The position numbers and the translations under genes are program-made. From NCBI GenBank assembly GCA_004154925.1, contig QJNS01000074.1:253924-317923 (forward strand): a DNA stretch of 64,000 bases, read 5' to 3'. The first letter of the stretch is position 1. The number at the start of each line of letters is the position of its first letter. Shown here piece by piece: positions 1-14,500 of this stretch. Below the pieces are notes generated by a model, which was not told the origin of the DNA, did no database searches, and saw nothing but the letters and a program-made list of their open reading frames with translations. The DNA is from Monosporascus cannonballus. Taxonomy: Eukaryota > Ascomycota > Sordariomycetes > Xylariales.

Positions 1-3000
1 TTTTAAAAAGGAATTTAATACGAAATTATTAAAATATAGCGAATAAAATTACGAAATAATTTTTAAAAAAGAGTTCTTAATAAAGTTTTACCTTATTTAT
101 AACTTTAATGGAAATAAGTTATATATTTTTAAGAAATACCTAGAAAATCGGTTATAAAAAGGATAAATTTAATTTTCGACATTATTAACAAAATATTTAT
201 TATTTTTCGTACTTAGAAAAATAAAAAGTTACGATTTATAATTAATTATTAATAATTAAACGATAATATTATTAAAGATTAAATATTATTATTTTTGATT
301 ACGGAAATAAAAAACCGAATTTACGGAATTAAATAGTTTATAGTGTTCAATTTTCAAAATGGATATAACCTTATTAAAATTAAAAAAGGATACGAATAAA
401 AAATAACCTTGAGGACGAAATACGGATTGTTTAAATATTTGGTTATATTAATGGGATTTACGAATATACCAGTAATTTTCCAGTAAATGGTTAATTACGT
501 ATTACGAAAATATCTCGATATTTTCGTTATATATTATTTCGACGATATTTTTATTTTTTCGGAGATAAAAAAATTATATACAGGATATGTTTATAAGGTT
601 TTTAAAGTTTTATAAAAGGTAAGGTTATTTATTAACGTAAAAAAAATTAATTTTATATATAGGAAATAAAATATATAAAATATATTATTATTCCAGAATA
701 TATTAAAATAAATCTTAAGAAAATTATTATAATTACAGAATAATAAATATTAATAATGGTTAAAAAGGTATAAGCATTTTTTGGATTCGCTAATTATTAT
801 AGAAAATTTATTCGAAATTTTAGCAGGATAATAATATTTTTAATAAATTTTACGAAAAAAAAAGAATTTATATAGACGTTGAATACGGAAAAAACATTTC
901 AAAATATTAAAGATATAATTATTAACGAATTAAACCGTTCCGTTAAATTAAAAACCGATATTTCGGATTACGTATTAAGTATAATAATCGGATAACGAAA
1001 TAATTAAGATAAATTGTATTTTATTATATTTTTTTCGTATAAATTACAAAAAACTAAATTTAATTACGGTATTCCAGATAAGGAATTTATGGTTATTATT
1101 ATGGCATTTCGAAAGTTTAGGTATTTTTTAAAGGAAAGTTTATACTAGATTAAGGTTAATACGGATTACCAAAATTTTACCTGATTTATTACGATTAAGG
1201 AATTTATAGGATAATAGTTTTGTTACGCGGAAAAATTGGCGAACTTCGATTTCGTTATTATCTATAAGAAAAAATTAAAAAACGGTAAAGTAAATGTTTT
1301 AAGCGGGCGATCAAACTTTAAAAAAAATTGGTTAAAATTAATTATATAATTTTTGATATTATTATAAAAAGATATTTACGTTTACGACAAATTGCGATAA
1401 TTCGGGTAGTACCTTATTATATATATTAGAAAATTTAATAATATAACGATAATTTCCTAAAAAACCAAAAAATAAATAAGATATAAGTTTTAAAGGAATA
1501 CCGAAAAGATTTAATACAAAAGATATATGAATATTAATTATATGGATATTAAGAGATTTATAAAACCTTAAAAAGATTTTAACGTATATTTTTTTTTAAA
1601 AATAAAATTAACAATATAAAAAGTTATACGGTAATGCGATATTTGCGTTAAAGCAAAGGTTCGACAATATAAACTATACGAAAAATTATAGCTATTATTA
1701 ATTGCAAAAGGATTATAATATTTAATTATATTCGATTTTATTATTAATTTTTTATATTAAAAATTTTAATTACAGGAATATATTATAATAGTATTTTCGT
1801 AATTGTCGATCGATTTACGAAATATTCCTATTTTTTACCATATTATAAGGATATATATCCCGAATAATTAATATATATATTTTTTAAACTCGTTTTCAAT
1901 ATATACGGATTATTTAGAAAAATTATATTAAATAAAAGTTTAATGTTTGTATTAAAATTTTGGTAAAGCCTAATAATATAAATTAGCCTAAATCATAAGT
2001 TTTTTAATATATTTAAACCTTAAGTAAATAAATAAATAAAGCGAATAAATTAAATTTTAAAAACTTATTTATAATATTATATTAATTACGAACGAAATAA
2101 CTAAGATAAATAATTTCTAATTGTATAATTAATTTATAATACCGGGTATTAAAAAAGCACTAAAATAATACTTACGAATGTAAATTTTGGTTTTATGTTA
2201 AAAGTTTATAAAAAAATATATAATAACGGTTTAATTAATATCAAAATAATTTTTACGTTAAAATAATTACGATAATTATATTAAGAAATAAAAACAAAAC
2301 TAAAATTCCTATAAAATTAAATAAATAAATATTTTAACCAAAAAAGGTTAAAAAATTAATTTTTGAAAAAAGGGAAATGGTTTTCCTTATTACAAAAAAC
2401 ATGTTAAACTAAAAGACCTAATAAAAAACGTAATTTTAAATATATCGGTTTATACAAAATCGCCAAGAAAATCTTAAAAAATAATTATTTATTGGAATTT
2501 TTACTAAAAGTCAAATTTTATTTAATCTTTTATATTTCTTTATTCGAATTAGTAATAAATATAATTAAAATATATACGGCATAAGATAATATAAAAATAA
2601 AAAACGAACAAATATACGAAGTGGAAAAAATTCTCAATATGCAGAAACAAAACGGATTTACTTAGTACCTAATAAAATGGAAAAAATACCCAAATTCAGA
2701 AAATACTTAAGAACTTGCCAAAAATCTTATTGGCGCCTAGCGCCTGTTAAAGAACTTTTATTAATAACGACGGAATTACCCGAAATAATAATATCCTAAT
2801 TTACAAAATCTAAGGAAAAAAGCCTTTGGTTTATCGTATTCCAATTAATAACGTCTATTTTCCCGGAGGCCTAAATCTTAATTATGGATTTTAATTTTAA
2901 TTACGTAAGGTTATTAAAATTATTTAAGAATTAAAGGGTATAATTAACAAATTTCGTACCCTAAGATTAATAATGCTGGCGTTAATAACGTATGCGAAAA

Positions 3001-3760
3001 AGACGCGCAAAAGCTTTAAATAAAGATTTTTCGGCCGTTAGCTTTTCTTTTTTTAATTTTTTCGATTTTGCGATATAGCAATTAATTATGGAAATAAGGA
3101 TTTTTATTTCGTTATACGAATAATTTCGACAGATATATTCTTTATAACGAAAACCCCCATTTATTATTTAGTAATTAAATTGCCGAATAAAATAAAAAAA
3201 ATAAAATATTACGTTAAAGCCTTCGAATTCAATTATATTAACCAAAGCAAATCGCTGTTCGGATTTGCGAAAACGACGTTTGGACATACCGGAAGATATA
3301 TTAAAGGTATACAGAAAAGATTTACCAAAAAAAAGGAAATCTTAAAGACAAAATTTTGGAAAAGGGGAAATCGTATTATAACTTAATAAATTACGGCCTT
3401 TAGAAACGGTCGTAACAAGAAGGCTAAGAAAACTATGTGAATCAGGTTACGTAATGGATTATTAACTTATTGGTAATAAGCCAGTAAGCCGGATTACCAA
3501 CTTATTGGTAATAAGTTAATAAGCCGGATCACAAACTTACTGGTGGTAATCCAGCTAACGGAATAAGGATATATACGCTTATTAGTTCCATGGTTTAGAT
3601 AGCTTCAGTTTGCAATATAACATCGTTACCCAAGGCACTCTTGGTATTACGAAACGTAATATATTACTGTATTTATTGCTTAGATTCCTACGATACTCCT
3701 GCTAACATAAACCCGTCGACTTAAGGTTTAATAGTTGGTTAAACCGTATAGCTCGTCACA
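1..3760 (+). mobile_element. Gypsy element A, 5'-truncated by the window, RIP-decayed
   Basis: This is the 3' part of a Ty3/Gypsy LTR retrotransposon read on the + strand. Reverse transcriptase is recognisable from a YFDDIFIFSE-like catalytic motif near 531-560 and from FFGFANYYRKFIRNFS near 780-830. An RNase H-like TDxSDYVLS follows near 955, then integrase-like sequence to about 2500. The reading frames are full of TAA/TAG stops and the composition is TpA-rich, as RIP would produce. No functional protein can be made from pol. A short open frame (3180-3386, 68 aa, very basic) lies after the integrase region, and similar sequence occurs in elements B and D. Its function is unknown. The 3' LTR is 3373-3760. 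The 5' half lies outside the window. Confidence 0.9.
3373..3760 (+). repeat. 3' LTR of Gypsy element A (U3 variant I)
   Basis: This LTR of 388 bp begins TATTATAACT, a G-to-A changed form of the family start TGTTACGACC, and ends GCTCGTCACA. Its U3 half holds tandem units around CCGGATTACCAACTTATTGG, shared with elements B and D (variant I). The downstream half (GAAACGTAATA...AAACCCGTCGACTTA) is shared by all LTRs of the family in this window. The target duplication cannot be tested because the other end is outside the window. Confidence 0.85.
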
Positions 3761-4276
3761 TATATGTAACTATTTTTATATATATTAAATATATATATAT
3801 GATTTATTTTTTTGTTAATCAAATTAATTAATTATAATAATTTTTTATTACTAAAATTATTTAAATATTATAGAAATTATAATAAATAAATTCAGAACAT
3901 ATTTCTTTTTTATTTAAAAGGTATATCGTGGAATAAAGGCATTTATATTAATTATCAAACTCCTAGCACCCCGGAAAAACCTTATTCCGGCCCGCCTACA
4001 GTATATAGAAAGCTTCTTAGCTACCGCTCCCTAGAGCTCAATTTTAGTCAGACAATTATTACTTCCCACACTCCATGTTACCTTATCTATTTATTAGTCT
4101 TACTGTTACACAAAAATACTAAACAAAAACGTTTTTGCGTAATTTTAATTTAGGCCTCGTTAGTTCGGTACGGGAAAAAGTTATTTGATTAGTTAATTTT
4201 AGCGCTTTAGCGTAATATATAAAAATATATTAAAAATAGAAACGAGCCAGCAGAAGCCTAAGCTATTGGAGATCAG
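3761..4276. other. AT-rich spacer, no gene seen
   Basis: This stretch lies between elements A and C. It is mostly AT-rich, with a less altered patch near 3955-4100 (for example CCCGGAAAAACCTTATTCCGGCCCG, a small inverted repeat). No coding signature or family match was recognised. The last five bases, ATCAG at 4272-4276, are the left target-site copy of element C. Confidence 0.5.
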
Positions 4277-4642
4277 TGTTATGATCTAACGGGCTACGGC
4301 CTCAGAAAACGGTCGTAATAGTGATTAAGCCATGTGGGTCGAGTCACGTGATGGCTCGACAGCATCGATCGTAAAGCCTTTAAAGCCGGGCTCGACAAGA
4401 TCGATCGTAAAACCTTTAGAGCCGGGTTCGACAGGGTGAAAAAATTAAGTATAAAAAGATATTCATTATTTCCATAATTTAGTTAACATTAGTTTGTAAT
4501 AAAATATCATTATTTAAAATACCTTTGGTATTACGAAACGTAATAAGTTATCGTATTTATTGTTTAAATTCCTATGATATTCCTGCTAATATAAACCCGT
4601 CGACTTAGGTTTAATAGTTGGTTAAACCGCTAAGCTGTTATA
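4277..4642 (+). repeat. 5' LTR of element C (U3 variant II)
   Basis: The LTR starts TGTTATGATC and ends GCTGTTATA, a RIP-altered form of GCCGTCACA. It is 366 bp, exactly 36 bp longer than its partner at 17311-17640. The extra length is one tandem unit around GATCGATCGTAAAGCCTTT, present twice here (about 4366-4438) and once in the partner. The U3 holds the palindrome TCACGTGA near 4341. Confidence 0.9.
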
Positions 4643-4894
4643 TGTTATAAGTTTTTATTTAATAGTACTGTCAGATTTTAAATAATATTCAACATTGTCA
4701 AACTGTCGACCAGCACTTAGGAAACTCTTATTTAGCAGTTTTAGGCTCGATTTCGGGAGCTGGAAAAAGAAGTCCGATAACTTAGGGCTACGCCACCTGC
4801 CTAACCTTTTCTCGCCCGTATAAAGCCAAAAAAGCCAGAATCCTACAATGGAAAAGGTAACCCTTAGATTTTCTTAATTTAGACAAGAATTTAC

Positions 4895-5292
4895 TGTGAC
4901 GGCTAGGCGGTTTAACCAACTATTAAACCTTAAGTCGACGGGTTTATGTTGGCAGGAATATCGTGGGAATCTAAGCAATAAATACAGTAATCGTATTACG
5001 TTTCTTAATACCGGAAATGCCTTATTGCAAACGATTAATATTGATAAGTGTTATAAGCTGAAATTATTTAAATTATGGATTTAATAAGCATATATATCCT
5101 TTTCCTTTAGCTGGATTATTACTAATAAGTTGGTAATCCGGCTTACTGGCTTATTACCAGTAAGTTAGTGATCCGGCTTACTGGCTTACCACCAGTCAAT
5201 TGGTGATCTATTACGTAACCTAATTTACATATTTTTCTTGGCTTTTTCCGTTACGACCGTTCTTGGAGGCCGTAACTTATTAGGTCGTAATA
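4895..5292 (-). repeat. 3' LTR of element B
   Basis: As read on the + strand it starts TGTGACGGCTAG and ends GGTCGTAATA. It is the downstream LTR of the minus-oriented element B. Tandem units around CCGGCTTACTGGCTTA occur near 5120-5200 (variant I U3). Confidence 0.92.
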
Positions 5293-8200
5293 GGATTTCC
5301 TTTTCTCCAAAATCTTGTTCTTAAGACTTTTTTTCTCCTGGTAAGTTTTTTTCCATATACTTTTAATATATCTTCCGGTATGTCCAAACGTTGTTTTCGC
5401 AAATCCGAACAATAATTTATTTTGGCTAATTTAATTAAATTCGAAAGTTTTAACGTAATATCTTATTTTTTCTGTTTTGTTCGGCAACTTTATTACCAAA
5501 TAATAAATAAGGTTTTTCGTTATAAAAAATATGTCTGTCGAAGTCGTTCGTATAACAGGATAAAAATCCTTATTTCCATAATTAATCGTTATATCGCAAA
5601 ATCGAAAAAATTAAAAAAAAAGTTAATAACCGAAAAATCTTTATTAGAAACTTTTGCGTATTTTTTTTGTATACGTTATTAACGTTAATATTATTAATTT
5701 TAAGGTGCAAAATTTATTAATCGTACCCTTTAATCTTTAAATAATTCTAACGATTTTACGCAGTTAAAATCAGAATTCGTAATCGAGGTTCAGACTTTAG
5801 GAAAGGTGGACGTTATTAATTAAAATACGGTGGATTAAGGGTTTTTTTCCGTAAATTTCGTGGACTGGGATATTATTATTTCGGGTGGTTCCGCCGTTGC
5901 TAATAAAAGTTCTTTAATAGGCGTTAAGCGCCAATAAGATTTTTGGCGGGTTCTTAGGTATTTTTGGAATTTGGGTATTTTTTTTATTTAATTAAGTACT
6001 AGGTAAGTCCGTTTTATTGTCGCATATTAAATATTTTTTCCACTTTATATGCTTATTTATCTTTTATTTTTACGTCGTTTTATGCCGTATACGCTTTAAT
6101 TATATTTGTTATTAATTTGAATAAAAAAACATAAAGAATTAAATAAAATTTAACTTTTAATGGAAATTTTAATTAATAATTATTTTCTAAGATTTTCTGA
6201 ATAATTTTGTATAAGCCGATATACTTGAAATTAAGTTTTTTATTAAGTCGTTTTGTTTAAATATTTTTTATAACGAGAAAAATTATTTCCCTTTTTTCGA
6301 AAATTAATTCTTTTAACCTTTTCTAATTATAATACTTATTTATTTGATTCCGTACGAATTCCAGTTCTGTCTTTATTACCTGGTATAATTGCCGTAATTG
6401 TTTTAACGTAAAAATTGCTTTAATATTAGTTGGACCGTTATTATATGTTTTTTTGTAAATCTTTGGAATAAAACCAAAATTTGCTTTTATAATAGCTGAT
6501 ATTATAAGTTAATTAAGTAATCGTTAATTTTTTAACTTAATTATTTTATTCGTAATTAATGTAATATCGTAAGTAAATTTTTAAAGTTTAATTTATTTAT
6601 TTTATTTATTTATCCGTTTAAGGTTTAAATACGTTAAATAATTTATGATTTATGCCGATTTATGCCATAAGGCCTTGTTAAAACTTAGATATAAATATTA
6701 ATCTTTTATTTAATATAATTTTTATTAATAATCCGTATATGTTGAAAATATGTTTAAAAAAATATATGCACATTATTTAACATTTATATTCTCGTAATAT
6801 GGTTAAAAATAGGATAATTTCGTAAATTAATTAACGATTATAAAAATATTATTATAATATATTTTTATAATTAGATCTTTTAATATAAGAAGTTTAGTAA
6901 TCAAGTTAAATATAACTAAATATTATAATCGTTTTACGATTAATAATGGCTGTAATTTTCCATATGGTTTATATCGTCGAGCTTTCGTTCTGGCGCAAAT
7001 ATCGTATTGCCGTATAATTTTTTATATTATTAATTTTATGTTAAAAAAGGAATATATGCATTAAAATCGTTTAAAGATTTTGTAAATCTTTGGATATCCA
7101 TATAATTAATGTTGGTATATTTTTCGTATTAAATCCTTTTAGTATTTTTTTAGTATTTATATTTTATCTGTTTTTTGATTTTCTGGAAAACCGTCATTAT
7201 ATTATTAGATTTTCTAATATATATTGCTAGGTACTACCCGAATTGTCGCAATTTATCGTAAGCGTAAATATCCTTTTATAATAATATCGAAAATTATATA
7301 GCTAATTTTGACTAATTTTTTTTCGAGGTCTGGTTACCGGCTTAAAGCGTCCGCTTTGCCGTTCTTTGAACCTTTTTTATAGATAATAACGAAATCGAAG
7401 TTCGCCAATTTTTCCGCATAACGAAATTATCGTCCTATAAGCTTTTTGGTCGTAATAAATCGGGTAAAGTTTTAATAATTTATATAAACCTTAACCTGGT
7501 ATAAGCTTTTCTTTAAAAAATACCTAAACTCCCGAAATGCTATAATAATGGCCATAAATTCCTTATTTGGAATACCGGATTTAAATTGGGCTTTATTTAA
7601 TTTATACGAAAAAAATATAATAAAATACAATTTGCCTTAATTATTTTATTATTCGATTATTATGCCTAACGCATAATCCGAAATATCGGTTTTTAATTTA
7701 ACGGAACGGTCTAGATCGTACATAACCAATATTGGCTTGCTGGTAATTGTATCCTTAATATCCTGAAATGCTTTTTCCGTATCTGGTATTTATTTTAATT
7801 TTTTTTTTCGTAAAATTTATTCAAAATATAACTATTTTATTAAAGTTTCGAATAAACTTCCTATAATAGTTGGCAAATCCAAAAAATACCTGTACTTTCT
7901 TAACCGTCGTTAACATTTATTATTTTATGATTGCAGTGATTTTTTTGGGATCTATTTTAATATGTTTTAAGGTAATAATATATTCCAGATATTCCATTTC
8001 CTATATATAAAATTAACTTTTTTCTGCGTTAATAAATAACCTTATATCTTATAAAACTTGAAAAATTTTATTAACGTATTTTGCGTATATTTTTTTCGTT
8101 TCCGAAAAGATAAGAATGTTGTCGAAATAGCAAATAACCAAAATATCGAGGTATTTTCGTAATACGTAATTAATTATTTATTGAAAAATTATTAATGCGT

Positions 8201-11200
8201 TCGTAAATTTTATTAATATAACCTAATACTTAAATAATTTGTATTTCGTTCTGATAATTATTTTTTATTTGTATCCTTTTTTAATCTTAATAAGGTTATA
8301 TTTATTTCTAAAATCGAATATTATAAAATATTTAGCTTTATAAAGTTAATCTTTTATTTTCGTAATTAGGAATAATAATATTTAATTTTTAATAATAACA
8401 TTATTTAATTATCGATAATTAATTATATATTGTAATTTTTTATTTTTTTTAGGTACGAAAAATATTAGGTATTCTGCTGGTAATTTTAAAGGTTAAATTT
8501 TTCTTTTTGTAACCGATTTTCCAAGTATTTTTTAAAAGTGCGTAATTCGTTTTTATTAAAATTATAAATAAGGTAAAATTTTATCGAAAATTCTTTTTTA
8601 AGGATTATTTCATAATCTTATTCGTTATATTCCATTAATTTCGTATTAAGCTTTTTTTTAAAAAGCTATTTATATTTATGGTATTCTGGTAACATATTAA
8701 TTAAATATTTTGAATTTTAGGGCTGCTATTCTTATTATTTTAGATCGTTATTAAGTTGTTTTAATTTTATTTTAATAATAATAATAATGCGTCGTATTTT
8801 TTTAATATCTGTTTTTTTTTTGTATTTTGTTCCTTTAGGTAATAAGGTATTTGTTATATCCTTATATCTGTATTTATTATTATTATCGATTAACTATTAA
8901 AATCTTATTTTTTTTATTAACAGGAAATAAAATAAATTTTACTTGGTTAATTTTGCCGTTAATCAAAATTCCGTATTGGCGTATTTATAATAATCCTAAG
9001 ATTATATCGTAATTTTCGAATAAAACGATATCGAAATTAATCGTTTAATATTATTTTTTAACAAAAATCTTAAAGTAATTAATTTCGCGTATAATTTTTT
9101 TTATTATCATAAACGAATTCCTAACTTTCGGTATTTATTGTTATATAAGGTTTTAACTTATATTTCCATAACAGTTTAATCTTATTAATTATATCCGATA
9201 TAATGTAATTTTTACCCAGAGTTTCGTAATTTATTATTGCGGTATACCAATACGTTCCGATTTGTATTTCCAAGGTAATAAAGTTATTAATATCTTTTAT
9301 CGTTATATTTAAAGCCCTTTTCAAAAATTCTTTTTAATTCCTTTGGGTTTCGTTATTCTGCGGCTTTTTTATAAGTTATCTTTTTTTTTAATTCTTTTTC
9401 GAATTTATCGAACCTTATTTATATTTTTTTGTTTAATACGTTAAATTATTATATTTATTGTTATTATTGGCGTATTATTCTTTCGAACCGTATTAGTTAT
9501 TCCTTATTTTTTTGCAGTTTTTCTTTTTATTAAGTAAATTATTTTCTTATATTCGTAATTATATCTTATTATGCGTTATTTTGGTTATTATTTTATAACC
9601 TTTTTATAAATTAACGTATTTTTTAATAGCTTTTTTTAAGGATCCGTAATAAATGTTAATTAAAAATAAAAGTTCGTAATAACTTTTTAATAATGCTTTT
9701 TTATTATACGTTAAATTAATTCCTTTTCCGTTTAGTAATTATATTATCTATAATAATAAAAAAAAATTTTATAGGTATTATTTTTTTTTGAAGCCAATTT
9801 TCCGTTTCGGCCAATTATTGGATATTTTCTGGGATTATAATTCGAAATTGTCGATATTATTACTTGTCGTTTTTATTATGCCCGGTACGGATTAAAAAAT
9901 CGAATTTTTCGTAATATATATAAATAATTCGTATATAAATATGTTATTTTTATTTCTCGTAATCGGGATATTCTCGTCGTCGACAATATATAACGTATAT
10001 TTTGCCATACTAATCGGATATTTCAAAACAAAGTTTTTCTATTTAATTCCGATATTCGTATAATTATTTTTATAACGTTTTTTATTATACTTGCGATATT
10101 TATTAAGTTAACTTTTTGGCTTTTTATATTCCGTTTCGAATTTTTTATTATAATAGTTTTTATTAAACTTTTTATTATAAACTTATTATATATTTGATTT
10201 AAATTATATTAATAACTTTGCTATCGTTTTTTTAATTATTTTTAAATTATTTTTCCGGTATAGGGGTTTAATTATCTTATTATAACTTTTTAAGTTTTTT
10301 GTATTTATAAGCCTTATATCTTATTTTGCCATAATTAAAGCATTTAATCTGGTTTTAATCCTATTTATGGGTAACGCCGAATTCTATAAATCCTGGCGCC
10401 GTTTCGTAAAAAGTAAGGGGTATATTTCGTTTTTTCTTTTAATTAAACTTATTATATTCCGAATATAAGGCATATTATTCTTTTTTTCTTATTATTTTTC
10501 AAATTATTAATTATTAATCTTAATTATTTTTGCAATATACCGATTTAAAGTAATTAATTATTCGATCCGAATAATTTTATTTTTTATATTATTTTTTAAT
10601 TTTTTATAAAATATATTAATAAAGATATTAATTTTATTATTTTCTTATTTTACCTTAACCGCAAAACTTTTAAAAATTACGGCGTATTTGGACGTAAATT
10701 TTTTTATCGGAATTATAACAATTATTAAACCGCCGATTGTTTTTTATCCGGATTGCCGAACTTATTACGTACTTTGTTTTCGAAATTAATATACATTAAA
10801 AAAACTTTGTTAATAAAAATTTCCTTATTTATTTTTTTTATTTTCAAGAAATTTCTTATAATAGGCTTAAATTAATTAACCGTATTTTTTATTAAATATA
10901 TTTTTATTATTAAAATTATATCCGTTAAATCGTTAAGGTTTAAAAAATAAAAATAAATTCGTGCTTAAATTAAAAAAGTCTAAAAATTACCTTTTTTATT
11001 ATAAGGTTTTGGTTTTTTTGGCTTTATATAAGCGAAAAAAAAATTAGGTAAATAACATAACTTTAAGTTATCGGATTTTTTTCTCTAATTTCCGAATTCG
11101 AACCTAAAGTTATTAAATAAGGGTTTCCTAAATGCTAATCGACATTTTAACAATATTAAATATTATTCAAAATTTAACGGTATTATTAAATAAAAACTTA

Positions 11201-11205
11201 TAACA

Positions 11206-11599
11206 TATAATGGCTAAATAATTTAATTAATTATTAAATTTTAAATCGACGGGTTTATATTAATAAGAATATCGTAAGAATTTAAGTAATGGATATAATA
11301 ATTATATCTTTTAATATCGGAAATATTTTATTATAAATAATTAACATTAATAAATATTATAAATTAAAGTTATTTAAATTATGGAATTAATAAGCGTATA
11401 TATTTTTTTTCCTTTAGCTGGATTATTACCAGTAAGTTGGTAATCCGGCTTACTGGCTTATCACTAGTAAGTTGGTGATCCGGCTCACTGGCTTACCACC
11501 AGTGAGTTGGTAATCTATTACGTGACCTGATCCACATGGTTTTTTTGGCCTTCTCCGTTGCGACCGTTTCTGGAGGCCGTGGCTTGTCAGGTCGTAATA
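11206..11599 (-). repeat. 5' LTR of element B
   Basis: This LTR is the partner of 4895-5292. It starts TATAATGGCTAA, a RIP-changed form of TGTGACGGCTAG, and ends GGTCGTAATA. The same tandem U3 units (CCGGCTCACTGGCTTACC type) lie near 11415-11510. The internal sequence next to it, read on the minus strand, begins TGTTATAAGTTTTTATTT. The same start follows the 5' LTR of element C, so this is the primer-binding side. Confidence 0.92.
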
Positions 11600-14500
11600 T
11601 TTACCTTCATTTTTTAAACCTTAACAACCTAGCGGATATGGTCCTAGTAATAAGAGTATACCTGACAGGAAATACGGCTAATTAGTTTAAGCCTATTATG
11701 AGAAATTTCCTAAAAATAAAAAAAACAAATAAGAAAAATTTTATTAACAAAATTTTTTTAACTTAATTTAATTTCGAAAACAAAATGCGCGATAATTTCG
11801 GTAATCCGGATAAAAAACGATTAATAACTTAATAACTTTTACAATTTCGACAAAAAAAACTTACGTCCAAATATGCCGTAATCTTCAAAAGTTTTACGAC
11901 TAAAGCAGGATAAAAAGATAATAAAACTAATATTTTTATTAACATATTTTATAAAGGATTAAAAAATAATGTGAAAAATAAAATTATTCGGATTAAATAA
12001 TTAATTACCCTAAACCGTTATATTATAAAAATAATTAAAATTAATAATTAACAGTTTGAAAAACGGTAAAAAAAAAAGAATAATATGCTTTATGTTCGGG
12101 ATATAATAAGTTTAACTAAAGGAAAAAACGAGATGCACCTTTTACTTTTTACGGAACGGCGCCAGGACTTATGGAATTCGGCGTTATCTATAGATAGAAT
12201 TAAAGCCAGATTAAATGTTTTAATTATGGCAAAATGGGATATAAGGTTTATAAATATAAAAAATCTAAAACTTTACGATAAAATAATTAAACCTTTATAC
12301 CGGAAAAACAATTTAAAAATACTTAAGGAAATAATAGCAAAATTATTAACATAATTTAAGCCAAATACGTATTAGACCTTAAGCAAAAGGTTTAATAAGG
12401 ACTATTACGATAAAAAATCCGACGAAAAATGCGGAAAATTAAAAGGCTGGCTTAATAAGTAACGTAAGTATAACAAAAGGTATTATAAGAATAATTACGC
12501 GAATATCAAGACTAAATAAAGAAAATTTGTTCCGGAATTTCCGATTAATACGGCAAAATATATATTATACATTGTCGACGACGAGAATATCCCAATTACA
12601 AAAAATAAAAACAACATATTTACGTACGAATTACCCGCATATATTATAAGGAATTCGATTTTCCAAACCGTACCGGGCATAATAAGAACGACGAATAATA
12701 ATATTAACAACTTCGAACTATAGCCCCAGGAAATATTTAATAACTGGCCGAAACAAAAAATTGGCCCGAAAAAAATAATGCCCGCAGAAAAACCCCTTTG
12801 GTTACTATAAATAATATAACCATTAAACGGAAAAGGAATTCATCCAGCGTACGATAAAAAAGCATTATTAGAAAGTTATTACGGATTTTTATTTTTAATT
12901 AACATTTATTATAAATCCTTACGAAAAAAAGGCTATCAAGAAAAAAATACGTCAGTTTACAAAAAATCTTTAAAACGATAATCAAAACAACATATAATGG
13001 GATATAGTCGCAAATATAAGAAAACAATTTATTCGATAAGGAAAGAAATTGCAAAAACACCAAGAACAGTTAATACGGCTCGAAAAAACAGTACGCCGAC
13101 AATAGCGACAGATATAACAGCTTAACGCGCTAAACGAAAAAACACAAATAAGGCTTAACAGACTCGAACAGGAATTAAAAAAAAATTACCTATAAAAAAG
13201 CCGCAGAATAACGAAACCCAGAGAAATTAAAAGGAATTCCCGAAAAAGGCTTTAAACGCGACGATAAAAAACGTTAACGACCTTATTACCTTAAAAATAC
13301 GAATCGAAACGTATTAATATACTGCAATAATGGACTGCGGAACTTTAGGCGGAAATTATATTATATCGGATATAATTAATAAGCTTAAACTGCCATAGAA
13401 ATATAAGTTAAAACCTTATATAACAACAAATACCAAAAGTCAGGAATTCGTTTCCGATAACAGAAAAATTATACGCAAAATTAATTACTTCGAAATTCTT
13501 ATCAAAGAATAATACCAGACGGTTAATTTCGATATTGTTTTATTTGGAAATTACGATATGATCTTAAGATTACTATGGATACGCTAATACGGAATTTTGA
13601 TTAACGGCGGAATTAACTAAGTAAAATTTATTTTATTCTTTATTAACAAATAAAAAAAACAAAATCTTAATATTCGATCGATAATAACGACGAATACAGG
13701 CATAAAAATACGATAAATACCTTATTACCTAAAAGAACAAAATATAAAAAGAAATAAGTATTAAAAAAAATACGACGTATTATTATTATTATTAAAGCGA
13801 AATTAAAGCAACTAAATAACGATCTAAAATAACAAGAATAATAGTTTAAAAAGTTAAAAAATCTAATTAATATATCATTATAATATTACAAATACGAATA
13901 GTTTTTTAAAAAGGAACTTAATACGAAATTACCAGAACATAGCAAATAAAATTACGAAATAATCCTTAAAAAAGAATTTTAACGAAATTTTACCCCATTT
14001 ATAATTTTAACGGAAACGAATTACGTATTTTTAAAAAATATTTGGAAAATCGGTTATAAAAAAATGGATTCGACCTTCGAAATTATTAACGAGATATTTA
14101 ATATTTTTCGTACCCAAGAAAAACGGAAAATTACAACTTATAATTAACTATCGATAATTAAACGATATTATTATTAAAAATCGAATACCATTACTCTTAA
14201 TTACAGAAATAAAAAACCGATTTTACGGAACTAAATAGTTCATAATATTCGATTTTAAAAATAAATATAACCTTATTAAAATTAAAAAGGATACAAATAA
14301 AAAATAACTTTTAAAACGAAATATGAATTATTTAAATATTTGATTATACTAATAGGATTTACGAACGCATTAATAATTTTTCAACAAATAATTAACTAAG
14401 TATTACGAAAATACCTTAATATTTTTATTATTTGCTATCTCGACGATATTCTCATTTTCTCGGAAACCAAAAAGGCATACGCAAAATACGTTCATAAGGT

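Larger units (their letters stand above)
4895..11599 (-). mobile_element. Gypsy element B, full length, inserted in element C
   Basis: This 6705-bp element is read on the minus strand. The LTRs are 4895-5292 (398 bp) and 11206-11599 (394 bp). The 5-bp target duplication is TTTAC on both sides (4890-4894 and 11600-11604). From its 5' end (11205) downwards it contains gag, protease, RT (a YFDNILIFS-like motif near 8100-8135), RNase H near 7430-7700, and integrase around 6000-7300. All are riddled with stops. It belongs to the same family as A, C and D and carries the variant I LTR. The insertion point is close after the gag start of element C. Confidence 0.93.

Noticed and set aside
5100..5215. 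Regular spaced repeats resembling a CRISPR-like array in the LTR
   Set aside because: They are U3 tandem units inside an LTR, repeated in other LTRs, and the genome is eukaryotic.
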